Of a stretch of 64,000 bases of DNA, positions 25,631 to 36,195 are shown one piece after another. The stretch is from Caldilineaceae bacterium (lineage in GTDB: Bacteria > Chloroflexota > Anaerolineae > Caldilineales > Caldilineaceae). Each line of letters begins with the position of its first letter. The stretch's first letter is position 1. A program made the position numbers and the translations under genes. The notes below the pieces were generated by a model, which searched no databases, was not told the origin of the DNA, and saw only the letters and a list, made by a program, of their open reading frames with translations. The stretch spans positions 124,001 through 188,000 of the forward strand of contig JAPKMW010000004.1 in the NCBI GenBank assembly GCA_026645575.1, read 5' to 3'.

Positions 25631-27988
25631 ATGACCATCACCAATCGCCCAGCGATGGGCCAGCCTACGCCGTACGTCTTCACGCCGCGGCCAGCCCAAG
25701 AACGCATATTGGCATACCAAGATGGGCCGATGGGGGTGAGCGCAGTGCCGGGCAGCGGCAAGACCTTTACACTCAGTCTCCTGGCGGCAAATTTGGTTGA
25801 ACGGTTGGCAGGTACGGAACGACCAACCGCTGTCATGGATGAGCGCGAGGTGTTGGTTGTCACCTTTACCAACAGCGCCGTGGAAAATTTCCGTGGTCGC
25901 ATTGGCAATATCTTGCGCCAGCGTCAGGGGTTGCTACCCGGCGTCGGCTACCGGGTGCGTACCTTACATGGACTGGCCCATGATATTGTACGCGAACGCC
26001 CTGGGCTGGTTGGTCTGAGCGAACGTTTTGACATTGTCGATGAACGCACCGCCACCGAGATCAAGCGGGATGCGGTATTGGCCTATTTGCGCACCCACCC
26101 CGATCTCTTCAGCCCCTATCTCCAACCCGACTTTTTACAAAACTTCCGGCGCATTGAGCGTTATGTGTTGGAAGATGCCATTGACATTGCCAATCTGGTG
26201 ATTCGGGTGGGCAAAGAGTTACGGGTTGAGCCGTATGCCTTACAGGCGCGGCTGCGCCAGCAGTCGGGCACCTGGCCCTTGCTGGACTTTGGGCTGCATA
26301 TTTACGCCGACTATCAACGCAGCCTCTTTGTGCGGGGCGCCGTGGATTTTGATGACCTTATTGCGTTGGCCTTGCGTGCGTTGGAAGCCGATGAGGATTT
26401 TCTTTTCCGCTTGCAGGATCGCTGGCCCTACATTCTGGAAGATGAGGCGCAGGATTCCAGCGCTTTGCAAGAGGAGATGTTACGCCGTTTGACAGCGCGG
26501 CATGGCAACTGGGTGCGCGTCGGCGATCCCAATCAGGCCATCAACACGACCTTTACCAGCGCTGATACGCGCTTTCTCCAACAATTTATTGCCCGCTACC
26601 CGGAACAGGCGCGCGATCTGCCCAACTCTGGGCGTAGTGCGTTGCCGGTCATTGAGTTGGCAAACTATCTGATCGAGTGGTCGCGCGAACAGCATCCGGT
26701 TTTGCCCCCCACCCTGGCCCTGGCGCCCCCCTATATCGAGCCGACGCCGTTCGGTGATCCGCAACCAAACCCGGAACCTGGCGAACCGGCGGTCTATCTC
26801 TTTGAACGCGCCCTAACACCCGAAAACGAAGTCGAAATTGTCGTCGCCAGTTTGAAACGGTGGCTGCCCCAACACCCGAATCACACCGTAGCGGCGCTAG
26901 TTCCTGAAAATAGCCGTGGCTTTCACTTGGCCGAAGCGCTGCAACAGGCCGGCTTACCCTATGACGATAGCTTATTGCGTTCCACCAGCGCAACACGTGC
27001 GGCAGCGCAAGCGCTCTCGACTGTTCTTAGTTACATCACCCAACCCCATGTCGCCACCCACCTCGAACGGGTTTGGCTCGATGTTTGGTGGCCGCGCAAA
27101 ATTGCCGCCGCGGTTGCCGAAGCAGCAAACGCTGAAGGCGCCGAAGAACAAGCTAAAACGCAAAAACCAAAAGCGGAAATTCCCGAACCGGTAACCACCT
27201 TTGGCGCTGCCCTGCGCAAGTTACGGGAACCGGAGACCTTGCTCTTTCCTGCCCAGCGCGATTGGGTCGATTCCCTCTCCTGGCTGGCGGAAGTGGAGGG
27301 GATGCGGCCCATGGTTGAAGAATTCCGCCAGTCATTGCGACGTTGGACGGCGGCGACGATCCTGCCGGTCGATGAGTTGCTCTTGACGCTGGGCAACGAT
27401 CTCTTTACCACGCCGGCCGATCTGGCCCTTACCCATCGGTTGGCTGTGTTGCTGGCCAAGCTGGGACAGGAAAATCCAACCTGGCGTCTACCCGATCTGG
27501 CCGGCGAACTGGAGAATATTGCCCAGAACAAACGACGCATCTTGGGCTTCACCGAAGAAGGCTCCGGCTACGAACCTAAACCCGGCCAGGTGACCGTGGC
27601 GACTATGCACGCAGCCAAAGGCTTGGAGTGGGATCGGGTCTACCTGACTGCAGTCAACAACTTTGGCTTTCCCAGCGGCAGCGCCAACGACAAATATCGT
27701 AGTGAACGCTGGTATGTGCGCGATGGCTTAAATCTGATTGCCGAGACCGATGCCCAAGTGCGTCAATTACAGATGGGCACCCTCGACGGCTATGATGCCG
27801 GCAAGGCGACGACGCAGGCGCGACTGGACCTAGCCGGGGAACGGCTGCGGCTTTTCTATGTCGGCATCACCCGCGCCCGGCGGGAGCTGATCATCACGTA
27901 TAACACCGGGCGCAATGCCGAGCGCGATCCGAATCAACCGGCGCTAGCCTTCCAAGCCTTGCACCACTATTTGAATCGTACCCGATAG
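25631..27988 (+). CDS. UvrD/PcrA-like SF1 helicase
   Basis: A 785-residue superfamily 1A DNA helicase. Visible motifs: Q-motif/Walker A (QERILAYQDG then VPGSGKT), Ia (VTFTNSAVENF), Walker B ILEDEAQDS (DEAQD), motif III RVGDPNQAIN, motif V ATMHAAKGLEWDRVYL and motif VI LRLFYVGITRARREL. The middle has an Ala/Glu/Lys-rich insert (~505-530). No nuclease domain is visible, so it resembles stand-alone UvrD-like repair helicases rather than AddA/RecB. The start at 25631 (MTITNRP) is preferred; an in-frame GTG/ATG at 25580 would translate the upstream palindrome. Confidence 0.85.
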   Translation: MTITNRPAMGQPTPYVFTPRPAQERILAYQDGPMGVSAVPGSGKTFTLSLLAANLVERLAGTERPTAVMDEREVLVVTFTNSAVENFRGRIGNILRQRQGLLPGVGYRVRTLHGLAHDIVRERPGLVGLSERFDIVDERTATEIKRDAVLAYLRTHPDLFSPYLQPDFLQNFRRIERYVLEDAIDIANLVIRVGKELRVEPYALQARLRQQSGTWPLLDFGLHIYADYQRSLFVRGAVDFDDLIALALRALEADEDFLFRLQDRWPYILEDEAQDSSALQEEMLRRLTARHGNWVRVGDPNQAINTTFTSADTRFLQQFIARYPEQARDLPNSGRSALPVIELANYLIEWSREQHPVLPPTLALAPPYIEPTPFGDPQPNPEPGEPAVYLFERALTPENEVEIVVASLKRWLPQHPNHTVAALVPENSRGFHLAEALQQAGLPYDDSLLRSTSATRAAAQALSTVLSYITQPHVATHLERVWLDVWWPRKIAAAVAEAANAEGAEEQAKTQKPKAEIPEPVTTFGAALRKLREPETLLFPAQRDWVDSLSWLAEVEGMRPMVEEFRQSLRRWTAATILPVDELLLTLGNDLFTTPADLALTHRLAVLLAKLGQENPTWRLPDLAGELENIAQNKRRILGFTEEGSGYEPKPGQVTVATMHAAKGLEWDRVYLTAVNNFGFPSGSANDKYRSERWYVRDGLNLIAETDAQVRQLQMGTLDGYDAGKATTQARLDLAGERLRLFYVGITRARRELIITYNTGRNAERDPNQPALAFQALHHYLNRTR

Positions 27989-28393
27989 CGAGCCTCAACA
28001 GCATTGCCCTCTTTTCCGACAGGACACCACAATTTTTTGGTGCGCTTTATCAGAAAAGCAATGATTGTCAGGAAAGTGACAGCAAAAAATACGGTAAGTC
28101 AAAAGAGCGTTCAAATTACGAAGCTGTTTGCTTAATAAATTGCTATCGCTTTTAGCGTTCTGAACACTGTTCAAAATCACCTATTTAAACCACTTTTCTG
28201 CCTACTAGCCACAGCCACAGTCGAGTAAAATTAACTAAACGCATTCCTGGCATCATACAATTGTTATAAGTCTTTTGATTTGTGAATTGACTATTTTGTT
28301 GGTATTCTAGAAATCCGTAGCGTTTTTAGTATTGATGGCATACGATTACAGACCCAACCATCCCAGGGAAATTTCAACCGGAGATTTCAACGA
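27989..28393. other. 405-bp intergenic region
   Basis: AT-rich, with no supported gene on either strand and no strong hairpin. It presumably holds the helicase terminator and the promoter of the large beta-helix gene. GGAG at 28380 is ~10 nt before that gene's ATG. Confidence 0.5.
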
Positions 28394-31300
28394 ATGACAT
28401 TGCAGCCGCGTCTGTCCCGAAGTTTAGTTGTCCTCATCCTGTTCAGTTTTTTGCTGGTGCTTCTACGGTTTAATCCGTCAGCAGTGGTTGCTGATGCGAC
28501 CGCATTACCCGATGTACAATATACCATTGCTACCAACACCCTGACCCTGGGCAAAGGCAACAGCAGTCAGGCCGCCACCGAAAGCATCACCATACCCGGA
28601 CTCGCCGCCCTACTCAATGCTCAAGGCTTGAATGATCTGTTGGTTACTCAGGATCAGCAGACTTGGCTGTTAAAGGCCAATCTGGTGATCGAACGGAGCG
28701 CCCGATTGGAGGCGACCAGCGCGACCATCAAAGGTTTGCGGTTGGATAGTCGGCCGGCGGCTTTTATTACGATCATTGCCGAACGGGGCGGACATCTCTT
28801 AATCAACGGCATCACCGTTTCCTCTTGGGACAGTTCAGCGAATGCTGTGGACACGACCGTTGGCGACGGACGCAGCTATCTGCTGGCGCTGGAAGGCGGG
28901 CGCATGGACATTCTCAATAGCGATGTCGCCTACCTGGGTTGGCAAAGCGGTGAGCCAAGCGGTCTCTCCTGGCGCAAACGATACAAGGTTGATGATCCCA
29001 CCACTGGCGCCACTGGCCGTTTGGAAGACAGCAAAATCCACCATAACTACTTTGGCATGTACAGCTATGAAGCCTATGGCCTGAAAATTTTACGCAACGA
29101 GGTTTACGACAATATCTATTACGGCATTGACCCCCATGACGCCTCGCAAGACTTTGAAGTCGCGTATAACAAAGTTTACCGCAACGGCACGCACGGCATC
29201 ATCTTTTCCCGGCTTTGTGAAAATAATACCATCCACCATAACGAGGTCTACAATAATGGTCAGCATGGGATTATGCTTGACCGCGGCACCAATAATAATG
29301 TTATCTATGAAAATTTGGTCTATGGCAACCAGGATGGGATTGCCATCTTCCAATCCTCCAACAATATCATCCGCAATAATACAATTCGCCAGAACTTGCG
29401 CGGCATTCGCATCAATGCCACTTTTGACAGCGATGATGTCTATGACGGCATTTCCGCCAACAATCAGATTCTAGACAACCTGATCGAAGACAGCACCGAA
29501 CAGGGCGTCTATCTCTATGCACGCGCCGACCGCAATCTCTTCAAAGGAAATCGGGTGTTGCGCAGTGGTTTACAGGGCTTTTATATCAAATCGGGCGGCA
29601 ACCGATTGGAGAACAATATCATCAGCAATGGCGGCGTTGGCGTAACCATTGCCGGCGGCGAATATCGCGACAATCCACCCCAGGCCCTACCGGCGCTTGA
29701 CCCTTCGGGTGACAATAATGTGATCATCAGCACCACCATTACCAGCAACAGCGACGTGGGGATTCGCATCTTGGGCGGCAGCAACAATCGCATTGGGCCA
29801 TCCTTTCGTGCGCCGGTGACCAACGATGCCGGCAACCACATTAGCGACAACGGCAAAGATGGCGTGGCCATTGGCGACGCCGTCAACGGCACGGTGGCGA
29901 CGGATAATCAGGTCAACCGCAATCAGATTCATAACAACGCCCGGCATGGCGTCTTGGTCACAGATCCAACGAGTGTACGCAACTTTATTAGCCAGAATAG
30001 CATTACCGGCAACGGTCAGTTGGGCATCAAAGTGGATCCGGCAGCCCAGGCTGGGATCAAGCCGCCGATCATCACCACCCTTTCCACCACCTATGTGCGC
30101 GGAACAACGGCGGCTAACGCAATGGTTGAAGTCTATGTTGATCCAGGCGTCAATGGCCGTCAGTTGTTTGCCAGCGCCGTGAACGGTGCAGTCGCCGCCG
30201 GCGCCGATCAGACAGAGCAAAGCTACCAGTTGACCGACTATGAAGGGCAGCAATATTTGGGCGCAGCTCAAGCCAATGCCAATGGCGTCTGGGAATTTCA
30301 ATTTAACCAGGCGCAAAATACCGATCAGGTCTCTGTCCTGGCGATTGATGGGCAAGGCAATACTTCCGCTTTTAGCGGCAGCGCCAAGGGGGGCAATGAG
30401 ATCTCCATCCAGATTGAAGCGGATGAGCATCAACAGAAACGGATTCGCCTCAAAGGGACAATTGGCGGCGAAGTGACCCTGGCCGATATCAAGAGCAAAC
30501 TGGGCGCCGCTGATGTTAATCTGTTGCAGGAGTTGCCCAATCAAGTCTGGCTGCTCAACGCCAACTTGCTGATAGATTTTGGTGTTGTTCTCAACATTTC
30601 GCCGGATGCTGGTGTACAAGAGTTGCGCTTGCGCAGTCAGCCCAGCCCAGCCGGGCAAGCCGGGATTGATTATGCCTCCTTTGTCTATATCCGCACCGAT
30701 GACAGCGATCTCAATATCGACAACGCCAAGGTCTTTTCCTGGGATGCACAAGCCAATGGCGGCGCCGGTGACTATGATCGCGATCCCAGCAATGGCCGTG
30801 CCTATCTGCTGGCGAAGTACAATTCGACAATGAATATTCGCAACTCCGAGATTGGCTATCTCGGCTCGGAAGATGGCGAAAGCTATGGGTTGAGCTGGCG
30901 CGATATTAATGATCCGGCAAATCCGGGCGAACTACGGGATCGTGTCGGCGGTGAAGTGTTGAATAGCGACATTCACCACAACTACTATGGCATTTATACC
31001 TACCAGGCCAGTAACATGCTCTTCCGTGGTAATAAATTTCGTGACAATATTCTCTATGGCTTTGACCCCCATGATTTTAGCCATAGCTTTGTTGTTGAAA
31101 ATAATCAAGCGTACAACAATGGGTCACATGGGTTTATTCTCTCACGCGGTTGCCATAGCTTCACCCTGCGCAACAATATTTCTTACAATAATCGAAATCT
31201 CTCCGATAGTAGCTTAGCGCATGGTTTTATGCTGGATCCTGGTTCGCCCAGCTCGACCGATCCACAAGCGCCCTCTTATAGCAATATTCTAGAAAACAAT

Positions 31301-32245
31301 GAAGCCTACGGTAATGAGGGGTATGGGTTGCGTATCCTTGGCTCTAATACCAATGAGATTCGTAACAACTACTTCCATAACAATGAGATGGGCATCAGCG
31401 TTGAGCAGAACAGCACCGGCAATGTGATGAACGGCAATCGCCTGCACAATAACAGCCGCTTTGGCCTCTTTATTCAGGAGACCGCGACCAAAAACCTCGC
31501 ATCCAATAATGAAGTGATCGGCAACGGCGATAATGGCATCTACATTCGTGCAAACGAAAATCAGATTGAAAATAACCGTGTGAACCGCAATGCCAAGGCT
31601 GGTATTGCCCTGTTGGTCAGGACTGGTTTTGCCCCACCTACCAACAATATCTTACAAGCCAATACCGTGATCAGCAATGGCGCCAATGGCATTGACCTGC
31701 GCAGCGCTGTCGGTACGTTGGTGCAAGGCAATCTGGCCGAGCAGAACAAAGGCGATGGCGTCTATCTCAAAGACAGCCAGCAGAGCGCCATCAACGAAAA
31801 TACGTTGCGCAACAATAGTGGTTATGGTATCGAAGTGAACGGCCCGACCACCACCCAAAATACCTGGTCGCGCAATGCGATTTATACCAATGGCCTGGTC
31901 GCCATTATCGCAACGGGTGGCGCCATCCTCCAAGCGACGCCACAAGGGTTGACAGTTGATGGGCTGACCTTGACCGGAACCGCTTCGCCCAACGCCATTG
32001 TCGAAATCTTTGCGGATACGGGAACGCAGGCCCAATATTATGTCGGGCGCGCCACTGCCGACGGTAATGGCAGCTTTACCTTCAGCGCGCCCAGTTGGCC
32101 GGCCAGTAACATTACAGCGATTAATGCCAATACATCGCCATTGAGTGCATCAGCGACGGCATTGGTTGTTGCTACCCCCACGCCACCGGTGACGCCTACC
32201 CCGCCGGACGTCAAACTCTATTTGCCGGTGGTGCAGAAGCCATAA
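28394..32245 (+). CDS. Giant secreted protein with two AlgG-like C5-epimerase beta-helix modules, both DPHD-positive
   Basis: A 1283-residue protein with a signal peptide (VVLILFSFLLVLLRF). Two homologous modules, ~35-550 and ~665-1180, each have a short beta domain ending W-L-L-x-A-N-L, a capping segment (GGRMDILNSDVAYLG or the like) and a right-handed beta-helix. Both helices keep the AlgG catalytic signature: D246-P-H-D249 and D891-P-H-D894. Between and after them are Ig-like domains with G-x-W-x-F repeats. It ends VKLYLPVVQKP, a variant of the tail shared with other secreted proteins. Each module closely resembles the beta-helix half of the GT2 fusion (HGIIFSRLCENN against HGIIFSRRCENN). 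Likely an extracellular, wall- or polymer-associated C5-epimerase analogous in layout to multimodular AlgE enzymes, but AlgG-derived. Confidence 0.8.
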   Translation: MTLQPRLSRSLVVLILFSFLLVLLRFNPSAVVADATALPDVQYTIATNTLTLGKGNSSQAATESITIPGLAALLNAQGLNDLLVTQDQQTWLLKANLVIERSARLEATSATIKGLRLDSRPAAFITIIAERGGHLLINGITVSSWDSSANAVDTTVGDGRSYLLALEGGRMDILNSDVAYLGWQSGEPSGLSWRKRYKVDDPTTGATGRLEDSKIHHNYFGMYSYEAYGLKILRNEVYDNIYYGIDPHDASQDFEVAYNKVYRNGTHGIIFSRLCENNTIHHNEVYNNGQHGIMLDRGTNNNVIYENLVYGNQDGIAIFQSSNNIIRNNTIRQNLRGIRINATFDSDDVYDGISANNQILDNLIEDSTEQGVYLYARADRNLFKGNRVLRSGLQGFYIKSGGNRLENNIISNGGVGVTIAGGEYRDNPPQALPALDPSGDNNVIISTTITSNSDVGIRILGGSNNRIGPSFRAPVTNDAGNHISDNGKDGVAIGDAVNGTVATDNQVNRNQIHNNARHGVLVTDPTSVRNFISQNSITGNGQLGIKVDPAAQAGIKPPIITTLSTTYVRGTTAANAMVEVYVDPGVNGRQLFASAVNGAVAAGADQTEQSYQLTDYEGQQYLGAAQANANGVWEFQFNQAQNTDQVSVLAIDGQGNTSAFSGSAKGGNEISIQIEADEHQQKRIRLKGTIGGEVTLADIKSKLGAADVNLLQELPNQVWLLNANLLIDFGVVLNISPDAGVQELRLRSQPSPAGQAGIDYASFVYIRTDDSDLNIDNAKVFSWDAQANGGAGDYDRDPSNGRAYLLAKYNSTMNIRNSEIGYLGSEDGESYGLSWRDINDPANPGELRDRVGGEVLNSDIHHNYYGIYTYQASNMLFRGNKFRDNILYGFDPHDFSHSFVVENNQAYNNGSHGFILSRGCHSFTLRNNISYNNRNLSDSSLAHGFMLDPGSPSSTDPQAPSYSNILENNEAYGNEGYGLRILGSNTNEIRNNYFHNNEMGISVEQNSTGNVMNGNRLHNNSRFGLFIQETATKNLASNNEVIGNGDNGIYIRANENQIENNRVNRNAKAGIALLVRTGFAPPTNNILQANTVISNGANGIDLRSAVGTLVQGNLAEQNKGDGVYLKDSQQSAINENTLRNNSGYGIEVNGPTTTQNTWSRNAIYTNGLVAIIATGGAILQATPQGLTVDGLTLTGTASPNAIVEIFADTGTQAQYYVGRATADGNGSFTFSAPSWPASNITAINANTSPLSASATALVVATPTPPVTPTPPDVKLYLPVVQKP

Positions 32246-32390
32246 TAACCTTGTTATTTAGACGAGCAGTAGCCACAAGCGCATATATCCCATAACTCAA
32301 CCAATGTTGCCAGTCGTTATTGCTCGTCCGTTAAGATCATTGCAGCCCATCGTTGACCAAAGTGTAGTAACCTGGAGAGGAACTGTTGTT

Positions 32391-35300
32391 ATGATTTCAA
32401 CAAAACCCTTGTTATTCAGATCAATCGTTGTTACCCCCATTCATTTCATTGCCTATCTTATCTGTAGTTGTCTTTTGCTTACCTTCCTGTCGAGCCAACC
32501 AGCCTATGCACAGGGAACGCCCAACGTTGTCTATACCCAAGGCAACAATTTGATTACCATTGGCAGCGCCGCCGGCGCCACCCCCGGCAGCCAGGTGATT
32601 TCGTTGGCAAATGTGGCGGCTGCCGTTAGCGCCGCCGGGTTCCCTGACCGAGTGGTCAATCAGAGTGGGGTCTGGCAGTTAAATGCGCGCATTCTGATCC
32701 AGACCACGGCACGTTTGGAAATCACACAGCCGGAGGTGAATGAACTGCGCCTCAATAGCGCCCAGGGCAACATTGTCTATATTCAGGTTGTCAAGGGCGG
32801 TCAGTTGCTCTTTGATGGCGTCAAGGTCGTTTCCTGGCAAAATAACGCTGTTGATGAAAACATTCTCGATGGCCGCGCCTACATTGTGGCGCAAGAGGGC
32901 GCACGCATCGATATTTTGCGCAGCGATCTTGGCTATTTAGGGGACGCGTTGGGCGGCGCCAGCAGTAGTGGCGTAGCCTGGATCAAGCGCGGTAACGATC
33001 TCGACCCGGCCACCGGCTCGACAGGCCAGGTGGAAGATAGTAAGTTCCATCATAATTTCCAGGGGATCTTTGTTTCCGAAGGCATCCAACTGGTTATTCG
33101 TCGCAATGAGGTCTACAGCAACTTAAATCATGGCATCATTTTGCGCGATGGCGCCACGCAGAGTGAAGTGAGCGGCAATAACGTTCATGACAACGGGAAC
33201 AAGGGCACCAGCACCGGCAACGGCATTTTCCTCGACAACAATGTAAGCCAGATCAATGTACTCGACAACAAGGTCTACGCCAATGCCGCACACGGTATTT
33301 TTCTGGCGCGCAAATCCAATGGCAATACTGTTGCCGGCAACGAGAGCTATCAGAACAGCGACGGCATTGCCATTGATGAAAGCGACAACAATGTTATCCG
33401 GGCCAATCGCAGCTACAAGAATCGCAACGGCATTCGCGCCAGCGGCGCCCTGGAAGATCCGGCCAGCGGCAATCAAATTATCGGCAATACGGTAGAAGAT
33501 TCAACAAACACGAATGGCACCGCCTATGGCATCTATCTCTACAATCACGCCGACAACAACCTGCTACGCAACAACACGGTTGTACGCAGCGCCACCATTG
33601 GCATCTACATCAAGAGCGGCGCCAACCGGCTGGAAGGCAATGTCGTGCGCGAAGGCAAAACCGGGATTACCATTGTTGGCGAACAGGAGAGCCTGGGCCA
33701 AATTCCACTGCTGGCGCCATCGGGCAGCAGCAATGTGATCCTCAGCTCCACGGTGAGCGCCAACACCGAAATTGGGTTGCGCATCGAAGGGGGCGTCAAT
33801 AACAGCATCGGCATCGACCCGCAGAGTAGCGCACGCGCCGCTAATCTAATTGAGAGCAACGGCGGTAATGGCGTTGTTATCAAGAGCACCAGTGCGGGTT
33901 TCGGTTCGACCGGCAACGTGCTGGTGGGCAATACCATTCGCACCAATGGCGGTAGCGGTGTTAATATGAGTAACCCGACTACGCTGCGCAATAAACTGAG
34001 CGAGAATAGTATTACCGGTAACGCCGGCTCCGGCATCAAGGTGGACGGCGGCACCCAAGAAGGCATCCAACCACCAGTCATCACCCAAATTCGCGCCGAT
34101 AATCTGGCCATTGGCACCGCCAAGGCGGGTGCGGTCGTTGAAATTTACAGTGATCTCGGCGGTGAAGGGGCAACCTTTTTGGGGACGGCGACAGCCGATG
34201 GCAGCGGCAACTGGACCTTCCAACTACTGCCGACCCAAGACCGCAAACGCGTTACCGCTACCGCAACCGACACCAACAGCAATACCTCGGCCTTTAGCCT
34301 CTCCTCCGGTTCTAGCGTAGATGTTTTGGTGGCGGTCACGGTTGATGAAAATCAACAACCGCTGATTCAAATCACCGGTGATGGGGCAGTCACCAATCTG
34401 ACCAAGATTCAGAGCTTGTTAGGCGGCGCCAATGCTAATCTCTTGCAAAATAGCGGCACCGTCTGGCAGCTCAACGCCAACCTGAAATTGGAGACGGGCG
34501 TTACGCTCAATCTGACCCCGGAAGACAGCGTCACCGAATTACGGTTGCGCAGCGACGCCAGCCCCATCAGCGGCACGATCAGTTATGCCGGGTTTGTTTA
34601 TATTCGCACCCACAATGGGACGATCAACATCAATGGTATCAAGGTCTATGGTTGGGATCCTGGCCGTAACAAAGTCGATGACACCATTGGTGACGGTCGC
34701 GCCTTTATCATTGCCAAGTCGGTGGACACAAACCCGGCTTCCGGCAGCTTTGCTGAATTGAACATTACGGCGTCCGAGTTGAGTTACCTTGGCTCTGCCG
34801 ATAGCACCGAAAGTTATGGCGTTACCTGGCGTGACGGCAGAGCGAATCCCACGGCGGCAGGTGTTGACGAAAGCATGGCGCGCGGGGTAGTGACAGGCAG
34901 TAAGTTCCACCACAACTTTGTCGGCGTCCACCTCATGCAGGCCGGCAATATGACCTTCATCAACAATGAGTTCTATGAAAATCTCAACTTTGGCTTCCAG
35001 GCGCGTGACCGCAGCCACGACGTCACGTTGGAGAGCAATCTGGTCTACAACAATGCCTCACACGGCATTATGATCGCGCGCGGCTGCACCAAGTTTACCT
35101 TACGCAACAACAAAGCCTATACCAATGGCGCCGGCTTTGCCCACGGCATTGTAATCTCCCAAGGGTCGGCCCCTAGCGCGCCATCGGTGGAGAATCTGTT
35201 GGAAGGGAACGAAGCCTACGGCAATCGTGGCTACGGCATTAACATTGAAGGCTCCAACAACAACACAGTGCGCAACAACAATCTGCATAACAACCAGGTC

Positions 35301-36152
35301 GGCTTGAACCTGGAAGACGGCAGCACCGGCAACGTTATCGAGGGCAACACCTTCCGCGAAAATACGGCATCCGGTTTGCAAACCCGTGTTGGTTCCAACA
35401 ACAATACGATCAACAACAACATCTCGACCGCGAATACAACCTACGGCTTCTACATTCGCTCCGATGGCAACAGCCTAAACGGCAACCAGGCCACCGGCAA
35501 CACGGAGATTGGCATCAATGTCAAGTCGGAAAATGCCACCACGGTCAAGAACAATGAGTTGGTGAGCAACACCATCAGCAGCAATACCGGCGCCGGGATC
35601 GACATTCGCGTGGCCGAGAACACCGGCGTCCGCCGCAATCGCATTGAAAGCAACGGCAGCTATGGCATCTACCTAACTGATGGCGCCGTCGGCACCGTGA
35701 TCGTCAGCAATAACATCAACAACAATACGGCCGAAGGGATTCGGGTGAATGGGGTCACGTCGTTTGGCAATCAATGGTCGCAAAATGCGATCTTTGCCAA
35801 CAAAGGCGTTAATGGCGGCATCTATGTGTCGGCTGGGGCCAATAATGCCGTCGCTCGCCCCAAGATCACCGAGATCAAAGGGCGCACGGTGACAGGGAGC
35901 GTCAATATCCCCAATGCCGTCATTGAACTCTTTACCGACGAGCAAACGCAAGGGCGCTACTATTTGGGGCGCACAACGGCCGACGACGGGGGCAAATTCT
36001 CCTTGGTGATCACCGCCAGCAGCTACATTGCGCCCGGCGCCGTGGTCGTCGCGACGGATCCGCAGGGTAACTCCTCTGAGTATAGCGATACCTTTATCGT
36101 GCCGGATGTCACCCCAGACTTCCCGCTCTTTATGCCACTGGTGCGGAAATAA
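32391..36152 (+). CDS. Giant secreted paralogue with two AlgG-like modules lacking DPHD
   Basis: A 1253-residue paralogue of the preceding gene with the same two-module layout and Ig-like linkers. The signal peptide ends near AYAQG. In module 1 the DPHD position reads I250-L-R-D253 (HGIILRDGA); in module 2 it reads Q870-A-R-D873 (FGFQARDRS). The catalytic His and first Asp are therefore absent in both, while the fold and the final Asp remain. A binding, structural or regulatory role is more likely than epimerisation. It ends DFPLFMPLVRK. The start at 32391 is chosen for GGAGAGGA 9 nt upstream and because the signal peptide then sits at the N-terminus; a frame extension to 32304 is unsupported. 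It follows the first gene by 145 bp and is likely cotranscribed. Confidence 0.8.
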   Translation: MISTKPLLFRSIVVTPIHFIAYLICSCLLLTFLSSQPAYAQGTPNVVYTQGNNLITIGSAAGATPGSQVISLANVAAAVSAAGFPDRVVNQSGVWQLNARILIQTTARLEITQPEVNELRLNSAQGNIVYIQVVKGGQLLFDGVKVVSWQNNAVDENILDGRAYIVAQEGARIDILRSDLGYLGDALGGASSSGVAWIKRGNDLDPATGSTGQVEDSKFHHNFQGIFVSEGIQLVIRRNEVYSNLNHGIILRDGATQSEVSGNNVHDNGNKGTSTGNGIFLDNNVSQINVLDNKVYANAAHGIFLARKSNGNTVAGNESYQNSDGIAIDESDNNVIRANRSYKNRNGIRASGALEDPASGNQIIGNTVEDSTNTNGTAYGIYLYNHADNNLLRNNTVVRSATIGIYIKSGANRLEGNVVREGKTGITIVGEQESLGQIPLLAPSGSSNVILSSTVSANTEIGLRIEGGVNNSIGIDPQSSARAANLIESNGGNGVVIKSTSAGFGSTGNVLVGNTIRTNGGSGVNMSNPTTLRNKLSENSITGNAGSGIKVDGGTQEGIQPPVITQIRADNLAIGTAKAGAVVEIYSDLGGEGATFLGTATADGSGNWTFQLLPTQDRKRVTATATDTNSNTSAFSLSSGSSVDVLVAVTVDENQQPLIQITGDGAVTNLTKIQSLLGGANANLLQNSGTVWQLNANLKLETGVTLNLTPEDSVTELRLRSDASPISGTISYAGFVYIRTHNGTININGIKVYGWDPGRNKVDDTIGDGRAFIIAKSVDTNPASGSFAELNITASELSYLGSADSTESYGVTWRDGRANPTAAGVDESMARGVVTGSKFHHNFVGVHLMQAGNMTFINNEFYENLNFGFQARDRSHDVTLESNLVYNNASHGIMIARGCTKFTLRNNKAYTNGAGFAHGIVISQGSAPSAPSVENLLEGNEAYGNRGYGINIEGSNNNTVRNNNLHNNQVGLNLEDGSTGNVIEGNTFRENTASGLQTRVGSNNNTINNNISTANTTYGFYIRSDGNSLNGNQATGNTEIGINVKSENATTVKNNELVSNTISSNTGAGIDIRVAENTGVRRNRIESNGSYGIYLTDGAVGTVIVSNNINNNTAEGIRVNGVTSFGNQWSQNAIFANKGVNGGIYVSAGANNAVARPKITEIKGRTVTGSVNIPNAVIELFTDEQTQGRYYLGRTTADDGGKFSLVITASSYIAPGAVVVATDPQGNSSEYSDTFIVPDVTPDFPLFMPLVRK

Positions 36153-36195
36153 GGATCGTAGGGGCATCCCCTACGGAGGTGTCGGTAAGTAAGGC

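Noticed and set aside
29687..30751. A 354-residue reverse-strand open frame
   Set aside because: Antisense to the first giant beta-helix gene. Its composition reflects the Asn/Gly-rich repeat read backwards; no family match.
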